A stretch of 64,000 bases of DNA from NCBI GenBank assembly GCA_963680875.1, contig OY804590.1, positions 20,956,640-21,020,639 on the forward strand, read 5' to 3'. The position numbers and the translations under genes are program-made. Below are positions 48,018 through 57,300 of this stretch, in pieces. Each line of letters starts with the position of its first letter. Position 1 is the stretch's first letter. The stretch is from Bathymodiolus brooksi (Eukaryota; Mollusca; Bivalvia; Mytilida; Modiolidae). The notes beneath the pieces are model-generated. The model was not told where the DNA came from, searched no databases, and saw only the letters and a program-made list of their open reading frames with translations.

Positions 48018-48317
48018 ATGGCACATTTGGGCAGCAGTTTATTTGTGGCTGCCATTGATTTTGGAACAGCATATTCCGGATATGCATTTGCGTCAAAGCC
48101 AGATTTCGCAAGTGATCCACCAAAGTATAGCACTAGCAGCTGGCAAGGAAGTAGATTGCTCTCACTCAAGGCACCAACAGCAATTTTATTAGATGAAAAG
48201 AAAAAGTTGGTGTCATTCGGATACGATGCTGAAAACCAGTTTTCGGATCTTCTCACGGACGATGAACATCAAGCTTATTTCTATTTTCATCAATTCAAAA
48301 TGCTTTTACACAATCAG
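48018..48317 (+). CDS. HSPA12-like HSP70 family protein, coding exon 1
   Basis: This exon encodes residues 1-100 of an atypical HSP70 related to HSPA12A/B, proteins with an HSP70-like ATPase domain but a divergent C-terminal part. Residues 11-24 read AAIDFGTAYSGYAF, the phosphate-1 ATP-binding loop (DFGT.YSG) that defines actin-like/HSP70 folds. FGYDAENQF (about residues 74-82) and YFHQFKMLL (92-100 region) also fit the family. There is no signal peptide, so a cytosolic protein is expected. The ATG at 48018 has context ACCATGG and puts the phosphate-1 loop at the usual distance from the N-terminus. The exon ends ...CAATCAG before GTTTGT at 48318, a phase-0 junction joining in frame to the exon at 50148. 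Bivalves carry many HSPA12 copies linked to stress and immunity; that is family knowledge. Exact paralogue identity is not assigned. Confidence 0.88.
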
Positions 48318-48457
48318 GTTTGTCTGCTTTACATAAATAAGTAAACTGGGGTCAACTCGATTAAATTGTTCAATTTACAATACAAGGAATATTTTTTTAA
48401 CTTCATGATTATAAAGTAGAAGCATCTAGTCATGTATTAATTTATGATGCCAATAAG

Positions 48458-48602
48458 AAAAGTTTGAAGATATTAAAGGAGTGATCAGAATCCGTAAAAT
48501 TCAACGAAAGACAGACACTACAATGGCCAGGAGTAAAAGGACAAAAATGACAACCAATTATGTACAAAACACTACACATAATATTAGATTGAGCAAAGCA
48601 AA
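48458..48602 (-). mobile_element. Left part of the dispersed element split by the 63-bp array
   Basis: AGGAGTGATCAGAATCCGTA, GGACAAAAATGACAACC, GTACAAAACACTACACATAA and TTGAGCAAAGCAAACCCCAC align in order with 53200-53330 (AGGAGTAATCAGAAACCGTA, CTACAAATCACTATACAAAC, TTGAGCACCACAAACCACAC). It lies in intron 1 of the HSPA12-like gene and runs directly into the first 63-bp unit. Confidence 0.75.
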
Positions 48603-49678
48603 CCCCACACAAAACAGGGGGTGAGTTCATGTGTTCTGGAAAGATAGCAGTTCTTTCTCTACTAGTCCCACACTAAACAGGAGGTGAGTTCATGTAGTCT
48701 GGAAAGATAGCAGTTCTTTCTCTACTAGCCCCACACAAAACAGGGGGTGAGTTCATGTGTTCTGGAAAGATAGCAGTTCTTTCTCTACTAGTCACACACT
48801 AAACAGTGGGTGAGTTCATGTAGTCTGTAAAGATAGCAGTTCTTTCTCTACTAGCCCCACACAACACAGGGGGTGAGTTCATGTGTTCTGGAAAGATATC
48901 AGCTCTTTTTCTATTAGTCCCACACAAAACAAAGGGTGAGGTGAGTTCGTGTGTTCTGGAAAGATAGCAGTTCTTTCTCTATTAGTCCCACACAAAACAG
49001 GGGGTGAGTTCATGTGTTCTGGAAAGATAGCAGTTCTTTCTCTACTAGCCCCACACAAAACAGGGGGTGAGTTCATGTGTTCTGGAAAGATAGCATTTCT
49101 TTCTCTACTAGCCCCACACAAAACAAGGGGTGAGTTCATGTGTTCTGGAAAAATATCAGTTCTTTCTCTACTAGACGCACACACAACAGGGGGTGAGTTC
49201 ATGTGTTCTGGAAAGATTGCAGTTCTTTCTCTACTACCCCCACACAAAACAAGGTGAGTTCATGTGTTCTGGAAAGATAGCAGTTCTTTCTCTACTAGTC
49301 CCACACAAAAGAGGGGGTGAGTTCATGTAGTCTGGAAAGATAGCAGTTCTTTCTCTACTAGCCCCACACAAAACAGAGGGAGAGTTCATGTATTCTGGAA
49401 AGATAGCAGTTCTTTCTCTACTAGCCCCACACAAAACAGGGGGTGAGTTCAGGTGTTCTGGAAAGATAGCAGTTCTTTCTCTACTAGCCCCACACAAAAC
49501 AGGGGGTGAGTTCAAGTGTTCTGGAAAGATAGCAGTTCTCTCTCTACTAGCCCCACACACAACAGGGGGTGAGTTCATGTGTTCTGGGAAGATAGCAGTT
49601 CTTTCTCTATTATTCCCACACAAAACAGGGGGTGAGTTCATGTAGTCTGGAAAGATAGCATTTCTTTCTCTAATAGTC
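48603..49678. repeat. 63-bp tandem array in intron 1 (about 17 units)
   Basis: The unit contains GGGGTGAGTTCATGTGTTCT, then GGAAAGATAGCAGTTCTTTC and TCTACTAGCCCCACACAAAA. Because 63 is 21 codons and the unit lacks stops in some frames, long frames run on both strands (for example 48879-49247 and 49234-49812 on the minus strand). They are by-products within an intron. Variants are GTAGTCTGG for GTGTTCTGG, TAGTCCCACAC and TATTAGTCC. The unit matches an internal piece of the dispersed element whose halves flank it. Confidence 0.95.
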
Positions 49679-49945
49679 GTACCCGTCGTGTTACTCTTGT
49701 TATAAACATAGTGATAAGTCATGAATGAGGTCATGACGGGAATGTGATTACGACAAACAAAACGGGGCACATCCGTGGTCATTTGTGACAGATATTCCGC
49801 ACGGTTAACCAAGTCATAGTGGCGAGCGTAAAACTTCGAAGTGATGATTTCAACCGAACCACTAGGAACCCTTGGTTCAGTTTTGTTTCCTTATTAGAGG
49901 CATTCCTCTAACAAAGAAATCATGATAAGAACCATATACGTTTTA
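49679..49945 (-). mobile_element. Right part of the dispersed element split by the 63-bp array
   Basis: It continues from the last 63-bp unit with CGTACCCGTCGTGTTACTCT, where the 53188 copy has ATCCTTCGTGTTGTTC. Then come GTCATGACGGGAATGTGATT, GTGGCGAGCGTAAAACTTCG and CATTCCTCTAACAAAG. I recognise this wording as a common mussel repeat; that is memory, not a search. It ends before the acceptor of coding exon 2. Confidence 0.6.
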
Positions 49946-50147
49946 CTTATTTTGCCATTAATGTATATATTATTAGTATTTTCAAAGTTTTAGGGACATG
50001 ATTGAGTAACAACCATAAATTATCGAATTTTGATAAATAATATATAAAAGATTGACAAATTCATCTCTTTGTATGATCTGATATGCAAAGGTGCAAGCAA
50101 ATATTCCTTTCAAATTGAAACATTTAATGTAATCTTTATACTTATAG

Positions 50148-50369
50148 AGAGTAACTCGAACAACAGAAATCAAGGATTTCATGGGAAAGTCAATGCAGGC
50201 CTTAACTGTGTTTAGTCTGGCTATAAGGTTTCTGAAGGAACATTTGATAGCAAAGATACAATTAGGAATGAAAGGAGAGCTATCGGACAAAGACATACAT
50301 TTTGTATTGACCGTACCAGCTATCTGGGATGATCCAGCTAAACAATTTATGAGGGAGGCGGCAGAACAG
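50148..50369 (+). CDS. HSPA12-like HSP70 family protein, coding exon 2
   Basis: This exon encodes residues 101-174 and continues the ATPase domain. It begins after TTATAG (acceptor AG at 50146-50147) with codons for RVTRTTEIKDFMGKSM and ends ...GCAGAACAG before GTAATA at 50370. Both junctions are phase 0, and 222 bp is exactly 74 codons. The block LTVPAIWDDPAKQFM (residues 154-168) is the highly conserved HSP70 stretch corresponding to ITVPAYF, in the W-D form typical of HSPA12 proteins, followed by REAAEQ. An amphipathic helix LAIRFLKEHLIAKI precedes it. All key residues expected in this part are intact, with no stop or frameshift. Intron 1 (48318-50147) is almost filled by the dispersed element and its 63-bp array. 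Confidence 0.9.
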
Positions 50370-50947
50370 GTAATAATCTGACTGTAGATTGTACTGTGTT
50401 TTAATCTCTATAACAGAAAGTAATAATCTGACTGTATTAAAGATTGACACGATTGTTCACATTTTGACCAAATCTATGTCTTGATGTAGTTAAATATTAT
50501 ATAAGATATTTCAAAAGATATTCACAATTTTGGAACATGATTGGCTTTGTACCTACTCAATTCGTTGGTTCTGGTTTCGTATCCTTCTTTCATTTCTGTA
50601 TAACTTTTGTATATTGTTGAACTTGATTTCGTACTCAATGTGCATGAAATAATTGCCACATGGTGTTAAATAACCGACCGATTTAACCCCGCCTCCATGT
50701 TGTGCCTCTCAGAAGCCAGGAATTTAATTTCCAATGTCCAGGCTTTTAAGCGGGCCCATATTTTCCTAATTTTCCTTATTTTGTGACAGCAGCCCTAATA
50801 TTCCTTATTAAAGCTTCAAAATCCTAAAAAAGGCCCTAATTTTTTGGTGAAAATTTTTGATAAATGCAACATAAAATAAGTGCTGGAATCAATGAAATCT
50901 AGCCTTAGTATACTTTCAGATAATGAATATGTTGAATTGATGTATTT
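50370..50947. other. Intron 2, left part
   Basis: AT-rich intronic sequence. The wording CCTAATTTTCCTTATTTTGT with AAGGCCCTAATTTTTTGGTG (50760-50860) has a weak counterpart at 52570-52660 (AGCCCTTATTTTTTAAGAAT), so the two stretches may be remnants of one repeat that surrounds the elements between them. Confidence 0.4.
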
Positions 50948-51076
50948 CTCAGAAGACATCTTGGTGGTTATCAGCATCATATTCAGCATGGATTTGCACC
51001 ATATCAGATTACTTTAATCTGGATGTATTGATATGCTGAATATCGCTGTTGATGACCATTGGCATGATCTTCTGAG
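50948..51076. repeat. Imperfect palindrome in intron 2
   Basis: Arms of about 42 bp: CTCAGAAGACATCTTGGTGG and TCAGCATCATATTCAGCAT on the left, ATGCTGAATATCGCTGTTGA and CATGATCTTCTGAG on the right. Mismatches are scattered, and the loop is about 45 bp. It lies directly left of the element starting at 51095. Confidence 0.75.
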
Positions 51077-51094
51077 TTGGTAATTAGCTTTTTA

Positions 51095-52479
51095 GTTCAC
51101 CTGGACCAAAGGTCCATGGGAACTATTGCCATAGCTTGGCGTCTGTCGTTTGTAAACTTTTCACATTTCAAGCTTCTTCTCCGAAACCACTGGGCCAATT
51201 GGAACCTAACTTAGCAGGTTCCTTGGATGGTCCTCTATAAAGTTTCTGTTTTTCGTTCCAGTCGGATATTTTTGCATAGAACCCAATAAAAGTATTTTCC
51301 ATGGTGAAGGATTGAAAGGGTCAAGTAATTTATGAAGCCATGACATTTTAAGTGCTTTGTAAAAGGATTGAATATTTGGCATTTTAAGTCCCCCTTCTTC
51401 ATATTCATTGATAATAATGGATCTCTTGAACTTGTCCTTTTTACCATTCCATAAAAATTTATAAAATATTTGTTTCAATATCATTCAAGATTGAATCTGG
51501 AGAGTTTGGTAAAACAGTAAGGCATTGAACTAGAATAGGAAGAGCTAGAGTCTTAATAACAGTGACTTTACCAATGTATTTAAGATCTCTATAAGACCAC
51601 AACTTGGCTGCCAGGGCCAATAATATGCTCTGATTGTCTGAAATTTCAAAGATCTTCTTCTCTAAAACTAATGAACTGACTGATCCCAAACTGTAAATCA
51701 ATGATCATTGGAATGTCCTTTACCATTTTTTTTATGCCGATCGAAAATCCAAATTGGCCGCCACCGCAGGACCTAGATTAACATTGGACCCTATGGGAAA
51801 ATTTTGAAATGCCTTTTTCTCAGAAACTACAAATATGGTTAAAGCCAAACTGCACATGAATGTTCATTGGACGGTCCTCTACACACTTTAGGTTTTTTGT
51901 TCCGATATGAAATTCAAAATGGCGGCTACGGCAGGACTTAGTTTAACATTGGACCCTATGGGGGAAATGTTTCAAAACGCTTTTTCTCTTAAACCACTTA
52001 GACAATTGAAACCAAACTGCCCAGGAATAATCATTTGAAGGCCTTCTAAAATGCTTGGGTTTTTATGCCGATCCGAAATCCAAGATGGCTGCCTATGCAG
52101 GACATAGTTTTAACACAGTACCATATTGGAAAATATAGAAACAATCTTTTTCTTAAAATCTACTGAGCTGACTGAACCCATTTTGTGCATGAATGATTAT
52201 TGATTGGTCTCTTATTAAGTTTGTGTTTTTGGGATGATCTGAAATCCAAGATTGCCACAACCACAGGTCATAGTATTAACAGATGACCATATGGGAAAAT
52301 ACAGAAATATTTTCTTCTCTGAAACTATTGCACTGATTGAACCTAAACTGTGCATCAATCATTGGAAGGTCCTTTACAAACTTTGTGTTTTTTATGTTGA
52401 TCGGAATTCCAAGATGACTACCACTGCAGGACATAGATTTTACATTGGACCAATTGGTTCTTTTTATAACCAGGTGAAC
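51095..52479. mobile_element. Element with 10-bp terminal inverted repeats and internal ~150-160-bp units
   Basis: GTTCACCTGG (51095-51104) and CCAGGTGAAC (52470-52479) are perfect inverted ends. The inside is a row of diverged units, each with a GAAACCACT/GAAACTA..., CTGATTGAACC-like, AACTGTGCATGAATG, CATTGGAAGGTCCT, CCGATCGAAAATCC and GCAGGACATAGTTTAACA succession, followed by TTGGACCCTATGGG. The outer phrase CAGGCTCTTGAGAGCCTCTG (52483 on) lies just beyond the right end. I associate this wording with a repeat common in bivalves. There is no transposase, so it is non-autonomous. It is interrupted by the L1-like fragment below. Confidence 0.7.
51257..51658 (-). pseudogene. L1-like LINE reverse-transcriptase fragment (frameshifted)
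   Basis: Minus-strand translation gives the region after the catalytic core of an L1/Tx1-type ORF2 protein. Visible in order are LLALAAKLWSYRDLKYIGKV, VIKTLALPILVQ, LTVLPNSPDSILNDIE, then in another frame KQIFYKFLWNGKKDKFKRS and YEEGGLKMPNIQSFYKALK with WLHKLLDPF. The ...GK..VIK and F.WNGK...YEEGGLKMP words are diagnostic. A frameshift near 51475 separates the two halves, and neither the catalytic YxDD motif nor the endonuclease is present. It interrupts a unit of the 51095-52479 element: flanking sequence stops mid-unit near 51256 and resumes near 51659. Confidence 0.8.
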
Positions 52480-53012
52480 GATACAGGCTCTTGAGAGCCT
52501 CTGGTGTATTTATGTTCTCCCTGGAGGTGAGTACAGAATGTTTTTCTTTTATATTGATTATTGAATTTCAGCCCTTAATTTTATCAAAAAATTCCTAAAA
52601 ATTCCTAAAAATAGCCCTTATTTTTTAAGAATTTTGCCGTAAAAAAAACCCCTTCTTTTTCACAAAATCTTGCTTGAAATGTCATATGTCGTGGTCTTCT
52701 TTATGTTCACGTGTGGGGCTAGTAGAGAAAGAACACATGAACTCACCCCCTGTTTGAGGTCAGAAGTGATTATGCGTTGTGTTGATATTAGTGGAATTGT
52801 TGACCATCAGTGTTTAAACTTTTTTTTCTTAAAACATTTGCAAAAAATCAGTGTTTTTCCTTAGAACATTGAGGTGTATTGATGACCACTACATATATCT
52901 ATAAAAATGTTAACAATAGTGTTGGTGAAACTCCATTTCCTAATTCATAGCAAACTGTTAATATATATACTTACTTCTTTCATGCTGATGGTATTCATTT
53001 GATCTTTTAAAG
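52480..53012. other. Intron 2, right part
   Basis: It holds the palindromic phrase after the TIR element, a weak repeat remnant (52570-52660), the isolated 63-bp unit fragment at 52711-52755, and then AT-rich sequence leading to the acceptor at 53011-53012. No exon is seen. Confidence 0.5.
52711..52755 (-). repeat. Isolated inverted 63-bp unit with a 17-bp deletion
   Basis: GTGTGGGGCTAGTAGAGAAA runs directly into GAACACATGAACTCACCCCC and TGTTT. This is the reverse complement of the intron-1 array unit lacking 17 bp. In the full unit the missing stretch starts and ends with AGAAC, so the deletion fits slippage between 5-bp direct repeats. It matches the array consensus more closely than it matches the dispersed element copies. 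Confidence 0.85.
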
Positions 53013-53166
53013 GCTGGTATAAAGAAAGAGAAACTGACCATAGCCCTTGAACCTGAGGTAGCGTCAATATTTTGTCAGAAATTGAAGACTAGTAGGGTAA
53101 AGGATACTACAGATTTTACTGAATTCGTCCAATCGGGAATGAAGTACATGGTTATCGACCTTGGAG
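53013..53166 (+). CDS. HSPA12-like HSP70 family protein, coding exon 3 (last one seen)
   Basis: This exon encodes residues 175-225 plus one base. It starts after TTTTAAAG (acceptor AG 53011-53012) with AGIKKEKLTIALEPEVASIF: AGI and the ALEPEVAS block correspond to the HSP70 connect region A.LEPEAA. After a spacer it reads MKYMVIDLG and splits the next glycine codon at the donor GTATGA (53167), phase 1. This is the phosphate-2 loop (DLGGGT in HSP70), so the following exon should begin by completing Gly and supplying the rest of the loop. No such exon is visible up to the satellite at 54307. Human HSPA12A/B have around 680 residues, so about two thirds of the protein, including the second ATPase lobe and the C-terminal part, lies elsewhere or is missing. 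No lesion is seen in exons 1-3. Confidence 0.88.
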
Positions 53167-53187
53167 GTATGACTTATTTATCTAAGA

Positions 53188-53400
53188 AATGTTTGATGAT
53201 ACCAAAGGAGTAATCAGAAACCGTAAATTGACGAAGTACAGACCATATTATGGCCCAACAAACAATGATCTACAAATCACTATACAAACAATCCACAGAT
53301 TGAGCACCACAAACCACACTAAAACTGGAAGTGAACTCAGGTGCCCCGGGAGGGCTACAAATACCTGCTCCACTAGTGATATCCTTCGTGTTGTTCAGGG
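53188..53400 (-). mobile_element. Dispersed element copy (63-bp-array progenitor family) in intron 3
   Basis: GATGATACCAAAGGAGTAAT, AACAAACAATGATCTACAAA, GAGCACCACAAACCACAC, GTGAACTCAGGTGCCCCGGG and ATCCTTCGTGTTGTTC occur in order. The part AACTGGAAGTGAACTCAGGT to CTGCTCCACTAGTG is the single-copy equivalent of the 63-bp unit, which makes this the best view of the pre-amplification state. The 82-codon frame across it is not a gene. Confidence 0.75.
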
Positions 53401-54306
53401 GCCAAAACAACAATCAAAGTTAAAAATGATAGTCTAACAATTTACCAGATATTTATCATAACATTGGAAAAGATGATTCTATATCAATTTGACAGAGCTT
53501 ATGGATAATAGTTCTTTATTTGTCTTGACGAATACAAAAAAGATAAAATTATTCTGTTCCTTATCAAATTGAATTAGGCCTATTGTAGTGTACACCATGA
53601 TAAAACTTAATTTTCAAACATTCTAATTCCCAAGTGATCAGTAGTCAAAACATAGATGGAGATACCACAACGAACCTGGGACATAATTTAAAAGTACACC
53701 AGGTATATGTATAGTTATGCAAGGAAATACCAAGGCAATATAAATTAAAATTATTTATACATGTAAAAAATACCATGGCATGTTTTAAATTGAAACATTC
53801 AATGTTGAAAACAGCTGTATGCCATATTTGCCTACTGGCGAACAATAGAATGGAATATTGATTTATTGTTGTTTAGCATAGACAGAGCAGTTTTGAGATG
53901 GCAAGAACATGTTTACACACATAAATCAACATGTAAATAAATTGTTGCTGCCGAGATTAGCATGTACATGTTATATTCATAAAACGCTATTTTGGACCAC
54001 ACAAAGATTGTTTTTAAATGTAACATCATTTGAGAGATAATTCATGGAAGATAACAGTGGTAACATTATATTCGTAAAAAACACATTATTCCGAGAAATG
54101 AATAATAGAGTTGAAAAAGATAATTGTTTTACTCGATCCGTTCATCTGTGGTTAATGATATAAGTACAAAACAATGACGTACGAGAAGCCACAGACCTAA
54201 CTTCGGAGTCTAGAAATATGACCTATTTTTTTCTTATGTAAATAAAATATACCTTTATAGACTCACACCAGTGTCGCCTATTCGAATACATGTTTGTAAG
54301 CTATTG
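53401..54306 (+). other. Intron 3 or gene end: no exon found
   Basis: I looked for a continuation of the phosphate-2 loop (frame starting with two bases after AG, encoding G-G-T) and for other HSPA12 blocks and found none. The sequence is AT-rich and without strong repeats. No AATAAA followed by a clear gene end is convincing; AATAAATAAA-like words are common by composition. Confidence 0.5.
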
Positions 54307-57300
54307 AGCTGAAATACTACTAACCTGTCCTCTCATCTCCAACTTAGCTGAAATACTACTAACTTGTCCTCTCATCTCCAACTTAGCTGAAATACTACTA
54401 ACTTGTCCTCTCATCTCCAACTTAGCTGAAATACTACTAACTTGTCCTCTCATCTCCAAATTATATGAAATACTACTAACTTGTCGTCTCATTTCAAACT
54501 TATTTGAAATACTACTAACTTGTCGTCTCATCTCCAACTTATTTGAAATACTACTAACTTGTCGTTTCACCTCAAACTTAGTTGAAATACTACTAACATG
54601 TCGTCTCATATCAAACTTAGCTGAAATACTACTAACTTGTCGTCTCATTTCCAACTTAGCTGAAATACTTCTATCTTGTCGTCTCATCACCTACTTAGCT
54701 GAAATACTACTAACTTGTCGTCTCATCTCCAACTTAGCTGAAATACTACTAATTTGTCGTCTCATCTCCAACTTAGCTGAAATACTACTAATTTGTCGTC
54801 TCATCTCAAACTTAGCTGAAATACTACTAGCTTGTCGTCTCATCTCCAACTTAACTGAATTACTACTAACTTGTTGTCTCATTTCAAACTTAACTGAAAT
54901 ACTACTAACTTGTTGTCTCATATCAAACTTAGCTGAAATACTACTAACTTGTCGTTTCATCTCCAACTTAGTTGAAATACTACTAACTTGTCGTCTCATC
55001 TCAAACAAAGCTAAAATACTACTAACTTGTCCTCTCATCTCCAACTTAGCTGAAATACTACTAACTTGTCCTTTCATCTCCAACTTAGATGAAATGCTAG
55101 CTACTAACTTTTCGTCTCATCTCCAACTTATTTGAAATACTACTAACTTGTCGTTTCATCTCAAACTTAGTGGAAATACTATTAACGTGTCGTCTCATCT
55201 CAAACTTATATGAAATACTACTAACTTGTCGTCTCATTTCAAACTTAGCTGAAATACTACTAATTTGTCGTCTCATCTCAAACTTAGCTAAAATACTACT
55301 AGCTTCTCGTCTCATCTCAAACTTAGCTGAAATACTACTAACTTGTCGTCTCATCTCAAACTTATATGAAATACTACTAACTTGTCGTCTCATTTCAAAC
55401 TTAGCTGAAATACTACTAACTTGTCATTTCATCGCAAACTTAGCTGATATACTACTAACTTGTCGTCTCATCTCCAACTTATTTGAAATATTTACTAACT
55501 TGTCGGCTCATATCAAACTTAGCTGAAATACTACTAACTTGTCTTCTCATTTCCATCTTAGCTGAAATAGTTCTAACTTGTCGTCTCATCTCCTACTTAG
55601 CTGAAATACTACTAACTCGTCGTCTCATCTCCAACTTAGCTGAAATACTACTAATTTGTCGTCTCATCTCAAACTTAGCTGAAATACTACTAGCTTGTCA
55701 TCTCATCTCCAACTTAACTGAATTACTACTAACTTGTTGTCTCATTTCAAACTTAACTGAAATACTACTAACTTGTTGTCTCATATCAAACTTAGCTGAA
55801 ATACTACTAACTTGTCGTTTCATCTCCAACTTAGTTGAAATACTACTAACTTGTCGTCTCATCTCAAACAAAGCTAAAATACTACTAACTTGTCCTCTCA
55901 TCTCCAACTTAGCTGAAATACTACTAACTTGTCCTTTCATCTCCAACTTAGATGAAATGCTAGCTACTAACTTTTCGTCTCATCTCCAACTTATTTGAAA
56001 TACTACTAACTTGTCGTTTCATCTCAAACTTAGTGGAAATACTATTAACGTGTCGTCTCATCTCAAACTTATATGAAATACTACTAACTTGTCGTCTCAT
56101 TTCAAACTTAGCTGAAATACTACTAATTTGTCGTCTCATCTCAAACTTAGCTAAAATACTACTAGCTTCTCGTCTCATCTCAAACTTAGCTGAAATACTA
56201 CTAACTTGTCGTCTCATCTCAAACTTATATGAAATACTACTAACTTGTCGTCTCATTTCAAACTTAGCTGAAATACTACTAACTTGTCATTTCATCGCAA
56301 ACTTAGCTGATATACTACTAACTTGTCGTCTCATCTCCAACTTATTTGAAATATTTACTAACTTGTCGGCTCATATCAAACTTAGCTGAAATACTACTAA
56401 CTTGTCTTCTCATTTCCATCTTAGCTGAAATAGTTCTAACTTGTCGTCTCATCTCCTACTTAGCTGAAATACTACTAACTCGTCGTCTCATCTCCAACTT
56501 AGCTGAAATACTACTAATTTGTCGTCTCATCTCAAACTTAGCTGAAATACTACTAGCTTCTCGTCTCATCTCAAACTTAGCTGAAATACTTCTAACTTGT
56601 CGTCTCATCTCCTACTTAGCTGAAATACTACTAACTTGTCGTCTCATCTCCAACTTAGCTGAAATACTACTAGCTTGTCATCTCATCTCTAACTTTACTG
56701 AATTACTACTAACTTGTCGTCTCATTTCAAACTTAACTGAAATACTAATAACTTGTTGTTTCATTTCAAACTTAACTGAAATACTACTAACTTGTTGTCT
56801 CATATTAAACTTAGCTGAAATACTACTAACTTGTCGTCTCATCTCCAACTTATTTGAAATACTACTAACTTGTCATCTCATCTCCAACTTAGCTGAAATA
56901 CTACTAATTTGTTGTCTCATCTCAAATTTAGCTGAAATACTACTAGCTTGTCGTCTCATCTCCAACTTTACTGAATTACTACTAACTTGTCGTCTCATTC
57001 CAAACTTAACTGAAATACTAATAACTTGTCGTCTCATTTCAATCTTAACTGAAATACTAATAACTTGTTGTCTCATTTCAAACTTAGCTGAAATACTAAT
57101 AGCTTGTCGGCTCATATCAAACTTAACTGAAATACTACTAACCTGTTGTTTCATCTCCAACTTAGTTGAAATACTACTAACTTGTCGTCTCATCTCAAAC
57201 TAAGCTAAAATACTACTAACTTGTCGTCTCATCTCAAACTTAGCTGAAATACTACTAACTTGTCGTCTCATTTCAAACTTAGCTGAAATACTACTAACTT

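Noticed and set aside
48879..49812. Frames of 102-192 codons on both strands with 21-residue repeats
   Set aside because: The 63-bp unit is 21 codons; the frames lie inside an intron array and are open on both strands, as expected from periodicity.
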